A stretch of DNA of 39,226 nucleotides, taken from Amaricoccus sp. (lineage in GTDB: Bacteria; Pseudomonadota; Alphaproteobacteria; Rhodobacterales; Rhodobacteraceae). Location of the stretch: the NCBI RefSeq assembly GCF_017995835.1, contig NZ_JAGOID010000019.1, positions 1 through 39,226 on the forward strand, read 5' to 3'. Under the pieces are notes generated by a model that was not told where the DNA came from, did no database searches, and saw only the letters and a program-made list of their open reading frames with translations. Positions 7,544 through 18,048 of this stretch are shown here, one piece after another. The translations under genes and the position numbers were made by a program. How positions within the stretch are numbered: position 1 is the stretch's first letter; each line of letters begins with the position of its first letter.

Positions 7544-8236
7544 ATGGATAGTGCGAGCTACGGCCAGTTCTGCCCGGTCTCGATGGCGGCGGAGATCGTC
7601 TGCAGCCGATGGACTGTCCTCGTCGTGCGCGAGCTTCTCTGCGGCACGACGCGGTTCAACGACCTTCGCCGCGGCGTGCCGCGGATGTCCCCCTCGCTGC
7701 TCTCCAAGCGCTTGAAGGAGCTCGAGCAGGCAGGCGTGGTGCGCGCCGAGCCGGGGCCTTCCGGCGTGGTGGAATACCGGCTGACCACGGCGGGCGAGGA
7801 TCTGCGGACGATCGTGATGTCGCTGGGTTTCTGGGGCCAGCGCTGGGTGGAATCTCAGGTCTCGCTCAAGAACCTCGACCCGTCGCTGCTGATGTGGGAC
7901 ATGCGCCGCTGGCTCAACCCGGCGCCGCTGCCGCCCGGACGGCGAACGATACAGTTTCTGTATCCCGAGCTTCCCGAGAACCGCCGCAACTGGTGGCTGG
8001 TGGTGGACACGACCGGCGACGTCGACCTCTGCAACTCCGACCCGGGCTTCGAGGTCGACCTCCTCATCACCGGCCCCTTGCGCTCGATGACGGCGGTCTG
8101 GATGGGCATAGCCAAGCTCCAGCAGGAGGTCTCGGCCGGCCGCATCGCCCTCGATGGCGACGCCCGGCTGGCGCGCACCATGCAGACCTGGCTCGGGCTC
8201 AGTCCTTTCGCCCCAGGAGACCGCCAGGTGGCCTGA
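7544..8236 (+). CDS. HxlR-family winged-helix transcriptional regulator
   Basis: A 230-residue regulator. The N-terminal winged helix (about 8-100) has the HxlR pattern: a cysteine near the start (QFCPVSMAAEIVCSRWTVLVVREL), a helix-turn-helix with FNDLRRGVPRMSPSLLSKRLKELEQAGVV, and the wing YRLTTAGEDL. The extra C-terminal domain of about 120 residues, absent from minimal HxlR proteins, is of the sterol-carrier-like kind sometimes fused to this family and may bind a hydrophobic ligand. The ATG at 7544 follows AGGGGA (7533-7538). Its position, divergent from the flavoprotein gene, suggests a local regulator. Confidence 0.88.
   Translation: MDSASYGQFCPVSMAAEIVCSRWTVLVVRELLCGTTRFNDLRRGVPRMSPSLLSKRLKELEQAGVVRAEPGPSGVVEYRLTTAGEDLRTIVMSLGFWGQRWVESQVSLKNLDPSLLMWDMRRWLNPAPLPPGRRTIQFLYPELPENRRNWWLVVDTTGDVDLCNSDPGFEVDLLITGPLRSMTAVWMGIAKLQQEVSAGRIALDGDARLARTMQTWLGLSPFAPGDRQVA
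7948..7964. promoter_or_regulatory. Perfect GATACAG-TTT-CTGTATC palindrome inside the HxlR gene
   Basis: A 7-bp dyad with a 3-bp spacer within the coding region. The half-site CTGTATC recurs at 7469-7475 in the divergent promoter region of the same gene. It may be an auxiliary operator, or chance within codons for TIQFLYP. Confidence 0.2.
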
Positions 8237-8354
8237 GCCCTTGCGGCGCCGCAGCAAAGACGCTATGTGCCCCGGCGACGGTGGCGCAACGCGGCCCTGA
8301 TGGCCCGGCACCGCATCTCGGGTTTTCGTCACATGCGCCTGACGAGGGCGACAA

Positions 8355-8375
8355 CCCGCGGCGACGCGCCGCGGG
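8355..8375 (+). promoter_or_regulatory. Perfect 9-bp hairpin abutting the ribosome-binding site of the DEAD-box helicase
   Basis: CCCGCGGCG (8355-8363), ACG loop, CGCCGCGGG (8367-8375). The stem ends one base before the AAGGA ribosome-binding site (8377-8381) of the GTG start at 8389. It has no U-tract, so an mRNA structure affecting initiation is as likely as a terminator for the upstream gene. Confidence 0.5.
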
Positions 8376-8388
8376 AAAGGAACGTGAC

Positions 8389-9711
<1,323 letters not shown>

Positions 9712-9778
9712 ACGGGGAAACCGGGACAGTAACCCGGCCTTGACGAAGGGGGACGTCGCCGGCTGACCGGGCAGGCGA

Positions 9779-9807
9779 GCCCCGGACGCGATACGCGCGA
9801 CCGGGGC
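9779..9807. terminator. Bidirectional terminator-like hairpin between helicase and lipoprotein genes
   Basis: GCCCCGG (9779-9785) pairs with CCGGGGC (9801-9807), and CGCG/CGCG pair inside. It lies between the convergent stops at 9711 and 9815. There is no clear U-tract on either side. Confidence 0.4.
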
Positions 9808-9814
9808 CGAGCAA

Positions 9815-10282
9815 TCAGGGCAGGAGCCGCGTGGTGCCGCCGCTCTGCACGACCTGCACGCGCTGGCCGATGGAGAAGCGCGGTTCGGCCTGGATGACGG
9901 CAATGGTGCGGCCGCTCTCGAGTTCGACCGTCCACTGAACCGACTGCTGGGTCGTCGCGGCGTTGGCGACGCGGTTGCCCGCCGCGGCGCCGGCGGTGGC
10001 GCCGACCACCGTCGCGATGTCGCGGCCGCGACCGCCGCCGATCTCGTTGCCGAGCAGGCCGCCGGCGAGGCCGCCGCCGATCGTGCCGACGACCGCGGCC
10101 GGCGTGTTGCCGCCCTGAACGGTCACCGGCTGCGCCGCGATGATGGTGCCGAAGGCGACGGTCTGGGCGCGCTGCGCCTGGCTGGCGTCGACCGTGGTTC
10201 CGCTGTTCGGCGGATTGCAGGCCAGAAGTGCGGTCGCCGCGAGCGCGAGCGCCGTGGCCCTGACCGGACGTGAGAGCGTCAT
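9815..10282 (-). CDS. Outer-membrane lipoprotein with glycine-zipper 2TM domain (SlyB/Pcp-like)
   Basis: A 155-residue lipoprotein. A basic, hydrophobic signal sequence ends in the lipobox LLAC with the lipidated cysteine at 22. Residues about 64-105 form a glycine-zipper segment ([21 protein letters not shown], then GATAGAAAGN), and a beta-rich C-terminal part ([13 protein letters not shown] to the end) follows. SlyB/Pcp-like proteins sit in the outer membrane and stabilise it under stress; that role is inferred from the family. The ATG at 10282 follows AAGGGAA. It diverges from coxS across 284 bp of GC-rich DNA in which I see no convincing promoter. Confidence 0.85.
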   Translation of the reverse strand: MTLSRPVRATALALAATALLACNPPNSGTTVDASQAQRAQTVAFGTIIAAQPVTVQGGNTPAAVVGTIGGGLAGGLLGNEIGGGRGRDIATVVGATAGAAAGNRVANAATTQQSVQWTVELESGRTIAVIQAEPRFSIGQRVQVVQSGGTTRLLP

Positions 10283-10566
10283 ATCATCGTTCCCTTGTCG
10301 TTACCCGGAGAAGCGTTCTGGCCGGCAGGGCCGGCCGCGCGCGCATAGACCTGCGTTCGCGCGCGAGTGTCAATACGCGGCGCCCGGCGCCGGTTCCGCG
10401 CCCGCCCCATCGGCGCCGGCCCGCCATGCGGCGCGTCGGGCGCGCCCAGCGCCGCACTTCCCTAAATCCCGGGCCTGATCTAACGTGGTGGGCAATGGCG
10501 CGCCGAAGGGCGCCCGCCCCCAGCTTGCGCCAGGGAAACGATAAGACGGCACTCAGGGAGAATGCC

Positions 10567-11055
<489 letters not shown>

Positions 11056-11119
11056 GCCGCCGACGCTCAGGCACGCGCCGCCGGAAAAGGCGGCCGAACC
11101 AAGGCACAGGGAGACGACA

Positions 11120-13498
11120 ATGCCCAAAGACAGCGGGATCGGCGCCCCGACCAAGCGCCGCGAGGACGTCCGCTTCCTCACCGGCAAGGGCCGCTACACC
11201 GACGACTTGAACCGCCCCGGCCAGGCCTACGTGCATTTCCTGCGCTCCGACGTCGCGCACGGCAGGATCACGAAGCTCGACACGTCGGCCGCCGAGGGGA
11301 TGCCCGGCGTGCTCAAGGTCTTCACCGCCGCCGACTTCGCCGCCGTGGGCGGCGTGCCCTGCGGCTGGCTCGTGACCGACCGCTTCGGCCAGCCGATGAA
11401 GGAACCGAAGCACCCCGTCCTCGCCGAGGGCAAGGTCCGCCACGTGGGCGACCCGGTCGCCGCCGTCGTGGCGGAGACGCTGGCGCAGGCCCGCGACGCC
11501 GCCGAGGCGATCGAACTCGACATCGAGGAACTGCCCGCCGTCGTCGACATGCGCCTTGCGCTCGACACCGAGTCCGCCCTCGTCCACGACGACGCCGGCA
11601 CCAACCTGTGCTTCGACTGGGGCTTCATCGAGGACAACGCCGCCGCCGTCGACGCGGCGATCAAGGCGGCGCCCCATGTCGTCACCCTCGATCTCGTCAA
11701 CAACCGGCTCGTCCCGAACGCGATGGAGCCGCGCGCGGCGCTCGGCGAGTACGATGCGGCCGACGACCAGCACACGCTCTACACCACCTCGCAGAACCCG
11801 CACGTCATCCGCCTGCTGATGGGCGCCTTCGTCCTCGGCATCCCGGAGCAGCGCCTGCGCGTGGTGGCGCCGGACGTGGGCGGCGGCTTCGGCTCGAAGA
11901 TCTACCACTACGCCGAGGAGGCCTTCGTGACCTTCGCGGCCAAGGCGCTCGGCCGGCCGGTGAAATGGACCTGCACCCGCTCGGAGGCGTTCATCTCCGA
12001 CGCGCACGGCCGCGACCACGTCACGAAGATCGAGCTCGCCCTCGACAATGACGGCAGGTTCCTCGCGCTGCGCACCGACACGCTCGCCAACATGGGCGCC
12101 TATCTCTCGACCTTCGCGCCCTGCATCCCGACCTACCTGCACGGAACGCTGATGGCGGGGAACTACGCGACGCCGCTGATCTACGTCCGCGTCCGGGCCG
12201 TCTTCACCAACACCGTCGCCGTCGACGCCTATCGCGGCGCCGGGCGGCCCGAGGCGACGTACCAGATCGAGCGCGTCATCGACAAGGCGGCGCGCGAGCT
12301 CGGGATCGACCCCGTGGAGATCCGTCGGCGCAACTTCATCAAGCCGGACCAGTTCCCCTACCAGACCCCGGTCGCGGTGCTCTACGACACCGGCAACTAC
12401 CACGACCTGATGGACGTGATGGAGCGCATCTCCGACCGCGCCGGCTTCCCTGCCCGCCGCAAGGAGAGCGAGGCCCGCGGCAAGCTGCGCGGCTTCGGCG
12501 TCGCCGCCTACATCGAGGCCTGCGGCATCGCGCCCTCCTCGCTCGTCGGCGCGCTCGGCGCCCGGGCGGGGCTCTACGAGAGCGCGACGGTGCGGGTGAA
12601 CCCGACCGGCGGCGTCTCGGTCTTCACCGGCAGCCACAGCCACGGCCAGGGCCACGAGACCACCTTCGCCCAGGTGGTCTCCGACATGCTCGGGATCGAC
12701 GCGGCCCAGGTCGACATCGTCCACGGCGACACCGCCCGCGTGCCCTTCGGCATGGGCACCTACGGCTCGCGCTCGCTCGCGGTCGGCGGCTCGGCGATCG
12801 TGAAGTCGGTCGAGAAGATCGTCGCCAAGGCGAAGAAGATCGCCGCCCACCTGATGGAGGCCTCGCCGACCGACATCGAGTTCAAGGACGGTCGTTTCAG
12901 CGTCGCCGGCACGGACAAGTCGGTGGCCTGGACCGACGTCACCCTCGCCGCCTACGTGCCCCACAAGTACCCGATCGAGGAACTGGAACCGGGGCTCGAG
13001 GAGACCTCGTTCTACGACCCGGCCAACTTCACCTACCCCGCCGGCGCCTATGCCTGCGAGGTCGAGGTCGACCCCGAAACCGGCAAGGTCGACGTCCTCG
13101 CCTTCGCGGCCGCCGACGACTTCGGCAACGTGGTCAACCCGACGATCGTCGAGGGCCAGGTTCACGGCGGCCTCGCCCAGGGCATCGGCCAGGCCCTGCT
13201 CGAGGCCTGCGCCTACGACGAGACCGGCCAGATCAGGAGCGGCTCCTACATGGACTACGCCATGCCGCGGGCCGACGACCTGCCGAGCTACAAGGTCGAC
13301 AATTCCTGCGTGACGCCCTGCACCCACAACCCGCTCGGGGTGAAGGGCTGCGGCGAGGCCGGCGCCATCGGCTCGCCGCCGACCTTCGTCAACGCCGTTC
13401 TCGACGCCCTCAATTCCGGCGGCCACGAGGTCGCCCATATCGACATGCCGCTCTCGCCCTCGCGTGTCTGGGCGGCGATAAACGGGGGGAACGCCTGA
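11120..13498 (+). CDS. coxL: Form II CO dehydrogenase-type molybdopterin subunit
   Basis: The 792-residue catalytic subunit that holds the molybdopterin cytosine dinucleotide cofactor. The active-site loop reads AYRGAGR (370-376), the form II signature. True CO oxidisers of form I carry AYxCSFR, so activity on CO is unproven and another substrate is quite possible. Other family marks are [10 protein letters not shown] (about 253-262), [14 protein letters not shown], and [12 protein letters not shown] near the C-terminus, the last holding the catalytic glutamate. The stop overlaps the coxM start (TGATG), so translation is coupled. No maturation genes (coxD, E, F) are seen nearby. Confidence 0.93.
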   Translation: MPKDSGIGAPTKRREDVRFLTGKGRYTDDLNRPGQAYVHFLRSDVAHGRITKLDTSAAEGMPGVLKVFTAADFAAVGGVPCGWLVTDRFGQPMKEPKHPVLAEGKVRHVGDPVAAVVAETLAQARDAAEAIELDIEELPAVVDMRLALDTESALVHDDAGTNLCFDWGFIEDNAAAVDAAIKAAPHVVTLDLVNNRLVPNAMEPRAALGEYDAADDQHTLYTTSQNPHVIRLLMGAFVLGIPEQRLRVVAPDVGGGFGSKIYHYAEEAFVTFAAKALGRPVKWTCTRSEAFISDAHGRDHVTKIELALDNDGRFLALRTDTLANMGAYLSTFAPCIPTYLHGTLMAGNYATPLIYVRVRAVFTNTVAVDAYRGAGRPEATYQIERVIDKAARELGIDPVEIRRRNFIKPDQFPYQTPVAVLYDTGNYHDLMDVMERISDRAGFPARRKESEARGKLRGFGVAAYIEACGIAPSSLVGALGARAGLYESATVRVNPTGGVSVFTGSHSHGQGHETTFAQVVSDMLGIDAAQVDIVHGDTARVPFGMGTYGSRSLAVGGSAIVKSVEKIVAKAKKIAAHLMEASPTDIEFKDGRFSVAGTDKSVAWTDVTLAAYVPHKYPIEELEPGLEETSFYDPANFTYPAGAYACEVEVDPETGKVDVLAFAAADDFGNVVNPTIVEGQVHGGLAQGIGQALLEACAYDETGQIRSGSYMDYAMPRADDLPSYKVDNSCVTPCTHNPLGVKGCGEAGAIGSPPTFVNAVLDALNSGGHEVAHIDMPLSPSRVWAAINGGNA

Positions 13499-14283
13499 TG
13501 TACGCCTTCGAGTTCGTGAAGCCCGCCACCATCGCCGAGGCCGTCAAGGCGCTCGCCGACGAGGACGCCCAGGCCCTCGGCGGCGGCCAGACGCTGATCC
13601 CGACGCTGAAACAGCGCCTCGCCAGCCCCTCCGCGCTCGTGAGCCTGAACGGCATCGCCGATCTGAAGGGCGTCGCCGTCGAGGGACGCGAGTTGCGCAT
13701 CGGCGGCGGCACGACCCACGCCACGGTGGCGCGGGAGGCGCGGACCTACCCGGCGCTCGCCGCGCTCGCCGGGCATATCGGCGACCCGGCCGTGCGCAAC
13801 CGCGGCACGATCGGGGGCAGTCTCGCCAACAACGACCCCTCGGCCGACTATCCCGCCGCCGCGCTGGCCTCGGGCGCGACGATCGTGACCAACGCGCGCG
13901 AAATCGCGGCCGACGACTACTTCCAGGGCATGTTCACCACCGCGCTGGAGCCCGGCGAGATCATCACCGCGGTGCGCTTCCCGATCCCGCAAAAGGCGAA
14001 CTACCAGAAGTTCGCCCAGCCGGCCTCGCGCTTCGCGCTGGTGGGGGTCTTCGTCGCGAAGTTCGCCGACGGCGTGCGGGTGGCCGTCACCGGCGCCTCG
14101 GAGAGCGGCGTCTTCCGCTGGAGCGAGGCCGAGGCGGCGCTCGGCGGAAACTTCTCCGCCGACGCGGTCAAGGGGCTGAAGGCGGACGCAGACGGCATGA
14201 TCGGCGACCTGCACGGCACGCCCGAGTACCGCGCCCACCTGATCGGCGTCCTCACCGCCCGCGCGGTCGCCGCGGCCGCCTGA
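13498..14283 (+). CDS. coxM: Form II CO dehydrogenase-type FAD subunit
   Basis: The 261-residue medium subunit that binds FAD and hands electrons to the respiratory chain. The FAD-binding motifs are ALGGGQTLIPTLKQRL (about 30-45) and the TIGGSLANNDPSADYP segment (about 104-119), both typical of the vanillyl-alcohol-oxidase-like FAD domain. The C-terminal CO-dehydrogenase-flavoprotein domain runs from about 170. The ATG overlaps the coxL stop by one base. A large hairpin follows the stop, so this is probably the end of the operon. Confidence 0.93.
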   Translation: MYAFEFVKPATIAEAVKALADEDAQALGGGQTLIPTLKQRLASPSALVSLNGIADLKGVAVEGRELRIGGGTTHATVAREARTYPALAALAGHIGDPAVRNRGTIGGSLANNDPSADYPAAALASGATIVTNAREIAADDYFQGMFTTALEPGEIITAVRFPIPQKANYQKFAQPASRFALVGVFVAKFADGVRVAVTGASESGVFRWSEAEAALGGNFSADAVKGLKADADGMIGDLHGTPEYRAHLIGVLTARAVAAAA

Positions 14284-14289
14284 CAAGGC

Positions 14290-14323
14290 CCGCGCCGCGG
14301 CCCGTCACGGGATCGCGGCGCGG
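14290..14323 (+). terminator. Large two-part hairpin ending coxSLM
   Basis: CCGCGCCGCG (14290-14299) pairs perfectly with CGCGGCGCGG (14314-14323), and an inner CCCG/CGGG stem encloses a TCA loop. It starts 6 bases after the coxM stop. No U-tract follows. Confidence 0.55.
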
Positions 14324-14366
14324 ACGTCCCTGCGTCTCCTCCCGACGCCGCCGCGCACAAGCGCGC

Positions 14367-14386
14367 CGGGGCGCCTTAACGCCCCG
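14367..14386. terminator. Second hairpin between coxM and the response regulator
   Basis: CGGGGCG (14367-14373), CCTTAA loop, CGCCCCG (14380-14386), followed by TTAGT. It is either a back-up terminator or part of the leader of the response-regulator gene. Confidence 0.4.
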
Positions 14387-14441
14387 TTAGTCAAGCCGTC
14401 GCACTACTCGGGAGGTGTCATCCGCAGGAGCGCCCGGCCCC

Positions 14442-15161
14442 ATGTCGTTCACCGAATCGGACATCCAGTCCCGCCTCCAGGCGGGCTTCCGCCGCCAGTG
14501 CCTCTTCGCCGTCACCATCCTCCTCGTCGAGGACAGCCGCTCCGCCTCGGAGGCGATCCGCCTGATGGCCGCCGAGAGCGGCGCCCGGGTCCGGCGGGCA
14601 GACAGCCTGCACGCCGCCGCCCGGCACCTCGCCATCTACCGGCCCGCGGTGACCATGGTCGACCTCGGCCTGCCCGACGGCGACGGAATGGCGCTCGTCC
14701 GCCACCTCGCCGCCGCCACGCCCCCCTATGGCGGCGTCGTCGCGATGAGCGGCCGCGAGCGCGCGGAGTGGCGGGCCGAGGCGCTGGCCGCCGGCGCGAG
14801 CGCCTGCCTCGAGAAGCCGATCCCCTCGCTCGCCTACTTCCAGGACGTGGTGCTGAGCGTCCTGCCCGCCGCCGAATCCCGCCGCCGCGACGACCGCGAC
14901 ATCGCAGTCGCCGGCCGCGCCTCGGTGCAGGCCGCCTTCGTCGATGATCTGAAGCGGGCGCGCAGCCTGCTCATCGACGCCGGCGTCGCCAAGGACGCCG
15001 ACACCGTGGCCTATTGCGCGCAGTTCCTCGGCTCCTGCGCCGAGATGCTCGGCGACGCGCCGCTCGCCGCGGTCGCGGCGCGGCGCGACGCCGCCGGCCT
15101 GCTCGCCTGCGTCAGCGAGCGCCTCGACGACGCGGCCCGCACACGCCTCGGCGCCGCCTGA
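14442..15161 (+). CDS. Single-domain response regulator with a C-terminal helical extension
   Basis: A 239-residue protein. The receiver domain (about 25-145) has all key residues: the acidic pair in LLVEDS, the phospho-acceptor Asp in MVDLGLPDGDG, the switch Ser in AMSG, and the Lys in LEKPI. The C-terminal ~95 residues are helical and alanine-rich with no DNA-binding or enzymatic domain I recognise. They resemble a phosphotransfer (Hpt) fold in size but show no obvious phosphorylatable histidine. No kinase is adjacent. An in-frame GTG at 14415 is an alternative start; the ATG at 14442 is preferred, with AGGAG 11 bases upstream. Confidence 0.8.
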   Translation: MSFTESDIQSRLQAGFRRQCLFAVTILLVEDSRSASEAIRLMAAESGARVRRADSLHAAARHLAIYRPAVTMVDLGLPDGDGMALVRHLAAATPPYGGVVAMSGRERAEWRAEALAAGASACLEKPIPSLAYFQDVVLSVLPAAESRRRDDRDIAVAGRASVQAAFVDDLKRARSLLIDAGVAKDADTVAYCAQFLGSCAEMLGDAPLAAVAARRDAAGLLACVSERLDDAARTRLGAA

Positions 15162-15188
15162 GACGACCCCGTCGTGGCGCCCGGCTGA

Positions 15189-15731
15189 CTACTGCCGCAA
15201 CGTCGTCTCGATCGCCGCGGCGAGCGTCGGAGCTTCCGGCGTGACCGACGCGGGGAAAGAGCCCGCCAGGCTTCCGTTCCCGTCGATCAGGATCTTGTGG
15301 AAATTCCACGTCGGCTCCGCCCCCTGGCCGCGCGCCCAGCGGTAGAACGGATGCGCGTCCTCGCCCGTCACGTCGGCGATCGCCGCGATGGGGAAATCGA
15401 TGGCGAAATTCACCTCGCAGAACTCCTTCACGGCGGCGTCGGTCGCCAGCTCCTGGCGAAAGCTGTCGGAAGGCACGCCAACAATCGTGAGCCCGCGGTC
15501 GCGATAGCGATCCTGCAACGCCTGCAATCCGTCGAACTGGTCCACATAGCCGCAGCGCGAGGCCGTGTTGACCACGAGCACCGGCCGGCCGGCATAGTCG
15601 GCAAGCGCGATCTCGCCGCCATCCACTCCGGCGAAGCGGAAGGCTCCCGCGCCCTCCGGCCCGGCGCCCCGCGCCGGCAGGGCCGCCGCGAGCGCCGTGA
15701 GGATGATTGCGATGATTGTCCGCCGACGCAT
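15189..15731 (-). CDS. Exported glutathione peroxidase-family protein
   Basis: A 180-residue thiol peroxidase with a signal peptide (about 1-22), so it acts outside the cytoplasm. The peroxidatic cysteine is C60 in NTASRCGYVDQF. The supporting residues of the catalytic tetrad appear as Q93 and as W142-N143 in the conserved WNFHKILID block. The usual CNQFGxQE motif is diverged (PSDSFRQELATDAAVKEFCEVNF), and C105 there could be the resolving cysteine. Family members mostly use thioredoxin rather than glutathione, and a periplasmic partner is not visible here. The frame is open upstream, but the Met at 15731 begins the signal peptide. It faces the response-regulator gene. Confidence 0.9.
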   Translation of the reverse strand: MRRRTIIAIILTALAAALPARGAGPEGAGAFRFAGVDGGEIALADYAGRPVLVVNTASRCGYVDQFDGLQALQDRYRDRGLTIVGVPSDSFRQELATDAAVKEFCEVNFAIDFPIAAIADVTGEDAHPFYRWARGQGAEPTWNFHKILIDGNGSLAGSFPASVTPEAPTLAAAIETTLRQ

Positions 15732-15922
15732 GTCCGCTCCGCCCGGGGTTCCGCGCCATGCTAGCCTCGCGCCGGGCCCGGCGACAAGCGTAACGCTGAA
15801 CGCACCGTGAGGCTTAGTGGAATCGGCCGCCATGCGAGGCCGTTCACGAAGAGTTAACCAGGGGTCGCCCGGAGGCGCGCCCCGCGTCTCCGTTAACGAT
15901 TCAATTCCGACTCTTTTGCCTG

Positions 15923-15961
15923 GCATATGCGTTGTGCATACGTCGTGCATGGAGTGTGCAT
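15923..15961. repeat. Three GTGCAT direct repeats at exact 11-bp spacing
   Basis: GTGCAT occurs at 15934-15939, 15945-15950 and 15956-15961, a strict 11-bp period. One period earlier (15923-15930) is the palindrome GCATATGC. The array lies in the 280-bp gene-free stretch between the gpx start and the purB stop, about 200 bp upstream of gpx. One-helical-turn phasing suggests a protein-binding array. The rest of that stretch holds GTTAAC/GTTAACC words but no gene I can support. Confidence 0.5.
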
Positions 15962-16011
15962 CGAAGGATCCGCCGTAAACCCTTGACGCCGAAGTCCTCA
16001 GACGGAAACAA

Positions 16012-17316
16012 TCAGGCTGTCCCGAACACCCGCCCGAAGATCGTGTCGACGTGGCGGGTGTGATGGCCGAGGTCGAAGAGGCTCGCGATCTCCTCCGCGC
16101 CGAGCGCCGCCCGCACGTCGGGATCGGCGAGCAGCTCCTCCTGGAAATCCTTGCCCTGCTCCCAGACCTTCATGGCGTTGCGCTGGACGAGGGCGTAGGC
16201 GTCCTCGCGGCTGACGCCGTTCTGCGTCAGCGCCAGCAGCACGCGCTGAGAATGAACAAGGCCGCGGAACTTGTTCATGTTGTTCATCATGTTGTCGGGA
16301 TACACCACGAGCTTGTCGATCAGCCCGGTCAGCCGCGCCAGGGCGAAGTCGAGCGTCACCGTCGCGTCCGGGCCGATCACCCGCTCCACCGAGGAATGCG
16401 AGATGTCACGCTCATGCCAGAGCGCCACGTTCTCCATCGCCGGGACCACCGCCATCCGCACCAGCCGCGCGAGCCCGGTCAGGTTCTCCGAGAGCACCGG
16501 ATTGCGCTTGTGCGGCATGGCGCTCGAACCCTTCTGCCCCGGCGAGAAGTACTCCTCCGCCTCCAGCACCTCGGTCCGCTGCAAATGGCGAACCTCGACC
16601 GCCAGCCGCTCGATCGAGCTCGCGATCACCCCGAGCACCGCGAAGAACATCGCATGGCGGTCGCGCGGGATGACCTGGGTCGAGGCGGGCTCGACGGAAA
16701 GCCCCATCCTTTCCGCCACATGCGCCTCGACGCTCGGGTCGATGTTGGCGAAGGTGCCGACCGCTCCCGAGATGGCGCAGACCGCGACCTCCGCCCGCGC
16801 GGCGACGAGCCGCGCCCGCCCGCGGGCGAACTCGGCATGGGCCTGGGCGAGCTTCAGCCCGAAGGTGGTGGGCTCGGCGTGGATGCCGTGGCTGCGCCCG
16901 ATCGTCACCGTGTCCTTGTGCTCGTAGGCGCGTCGCTTCAGCGCGGCCAGGAGCGCGTCGAGATCGGCGATCAGGATGTCCGCCGCCCGCGCGAGCTGCA
17001 CCCCGAGGCAGGTGTCGAGCACGTCCGAGGACGTCATCCCCTGATGCACGAAACGCGCCTCCTCGCCGACATGGTCGGCGAGGTGGGTCAGGAAGGCGAT
17101 GACGTCGTGCTTCGTCACCGCCTCGATCTCGTCGATGCGGGCCACGTCGAACTCGACGTCCTTCGCCTTCCAGACGGCGGCGGCGGCCGCCTTCGGGATC
17201 ACCCCGAGCGCCGCCTGCGCGTCGGCGGCATGGGCCTCGATCTCGAACCAGATGCGGAAGCGGGTCTCTGGCGACCAGATCGCCACCATGTCGGGACGAG
17301 AATAGCGCGGGATCAT
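16012..17316 (-). CDS. purB: Adenylosuccinate lyase
   Basis: The 434-residue lyase acting twice in purine synthesis: fumarate release from SAICAR and from adenylosuccinate. Family marks are TSSDVLDTC (about 94-102), the histidine-containing GRSHGIHAEPTTFGLK (about 143-158), and the fumarase/lyase signature GSSAMPHKRNP, the mobile loop bearing the catalytic serine. Length matches the family. The start is the Met of MIPRYSRPDMVAIWSPETRF, the normal N-terminus. It is divergent from the DUF6314-type gene across 76 bp. Confidence 0.97.
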   Translation of the reverse strand: MIPRYSRPDMVAIWSPETRFRIWFEIEAHAADAQAALGVIPKAAAAAVWKAKDVEFDVARIDEIEAVTKHDVIAFLTHLADHVGEEARFVHQGMTSSDVLDTCLGVQLARAADILIADLDALLAALKRRAYEHKDTVTIGRSHGIHAEPTTFGLKLAQAHAEFARGRARLVAARAEVAVCAISGAVGTFANIDPSVEAHVAERMGLSVEPASTQVIPRDRHAMFFAVLGVIASSIERLAVEVRHLQRTEVLEAEEYFSPGQKGSSAMPHKRNPVLSENLTGLARLVRMAVVPAMENVALWHERDISHSSVERVIGPDATVTLDFALARLTGLIDKLVVYPDNMMNNMNKFRGLVHSQRVLLALTQNGVSREDAYALVQRNAMKVWEQGKDFQEELLADPDVRAALGAEEIASLFDLGHHTRHVDTIFGRVFGTA

Positions 17317-17334
17317 GGAGGGCCTCCGGACGCC

Positions 17335-17362
17335 TTGAGGGTGGCGGGCCGCCTGATAGACT
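17335..17362 (+). promoter_or_regulatory. Possible promoter for the DUF6314-type gene and bioY region
   Basis: TTGAGG (17335-17340), 16-bp spacer, TAGACT (17357-17362), in the gap divergent from purB. It leaves a leader of about 24 bases before the ATG at 17393. Confidence 0.3.
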
Positions 17363-17392
17363 GCACAGGCGCGGCTCACAAGCGAGGAAGGG

Positions 17393-17815
17393 ATGCATCT
17401 GTCCGCCTTCGAGGGCGCGTGGGAGCTGGCGCGCGACATCGCCGACGCCCGGTCCGGCCAGCGCGGCAGGTTTGTCGGGCGCGCCCGCTTCATCCCGACG
17501 CCGGAGGGCCTGCGCTACCGCGAGGAGGGCGAACTCACGCTCGGCGACGGGCCCGGGATCACGGCGACCCGCGACTACCTCTGGCGCGCCGGCGCGGACG
17601 GAGCGATCGAAGTGCTCTTCGCCGACGGCCGGCTCTTTCACAGCTTCCATCCCGCCGACCCCGCGCCGACGGCGGAGCACGAATGCCCCCCCGACCTCTA
17701 CCGCGCGCGCTACGACTTCGCGGCCTGGCCATGCTGGCAGGTCGAATGGCGGGTGAGCGGCCCGCGAAAGGACTACGACATGGTGAGCCGATTCCGGCCG
17801 GCCGGCGCCCCGTGA
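17393..17815 (+). CDS. DUF6314-type small protein of unknown function
   Basis: A 140-residue soluble protein without signal peptide or membrane segment. It looks like the DUF6314 family of alphaproteobacteria: FEGAWELARDI at the start, then an alternating beta-strand body (GRFVGRARFIPTPEGLRYREEGEL, FADGRLFHSFHP) and the ending YDMVSRFRP. The pattern suggests a small beta-barrel that binds a ligand, but no function is known. The ATG follows GAGGAAGG. Its stop overlaps a GTG (GTGA) that opens a small, apparently frameshifted gene, and bioY follows, so the three may be one transcript. Confidence 0.65.
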   Translation: MHLSAFEGAWELARDIADARSGQRGRFVGRARFIPTPEGLRYREEGELTLGDGPGITATRDYLWRAGADGAIEVLFADGRLFHSFHPADPAPTAEHECPPDLYRARYDFAAWPCWQVEWRVSGPRKDYDMVSRFRPAGAP

Positions 17816-18013
17816 CGCGCCTCGTGACCCGCGCGGCGTCCCTCGCCCTCCTCCTCGGTCGCCGTGCTCGGGGCGCCCGGCGGCGGCTACGTCCTTCTCG
17901 CGGACAGCAGCCGCCCCGACGCGCCGGCCGCCGCCGAGTCGCTTCTTGACGAGACCTGCGGCGGCCTGCGGCGGCTGAAGCGGTGGACAGCCGCGCCTTC
18001 ATGCGGCATGTAG
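17812..18013 (+). pseudogene. Small membrane-anchored ORF split by a one-base shift
   Basis: GTG at 17812 overlaps the previous stop and starts VTRLVTRAASLALLL, which looks like a signal or membrane anchor. That frame then turns Arg-rich. From about 17850 the +1 frame reads SVAVLGAPGGGYVLLADSSR and on to a TAG at 18011-18013, with nearly every third codon position G or C, as in real genes here. Joining the two gives a continuous hydrophobic segment and a protein of about 66 residues. The shift falls in the CCTCCTCCTC run at about 17847-17856. It may be a pseudogene, a slippage site or a sequencing error; the family is unknown. Confidence 0.4.
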
Positions 18014-18048
18014 CGCATCGACAAGGATCCCAACGCAGCGGAGCGATC

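Noticed and set aside
8242-8253. Palindrome TGCGGCGCCGCA after the HxlR stop
   Set aside because: No loop and no U-tract; short GC palindromes are common by chance here.
15732-15950. N-terminal extension of the glutathione peroxidase
   Set aside because: The frame is open but would place about 73 residues before a well-formed signal peptide.
16051-17949. Long plus-strand frame opposite purB and through the DUF6314-type gene
   Set aside because: No family features; purB is unambiguous on the other strand. Only its last part (from 17812) was kept as a small-gene candidate.
17816-18048. Biotin-responsive element ahead of bioY
   Set aside because: No TTATNNATAA-like BioR site or conserved riboswitch core is present.
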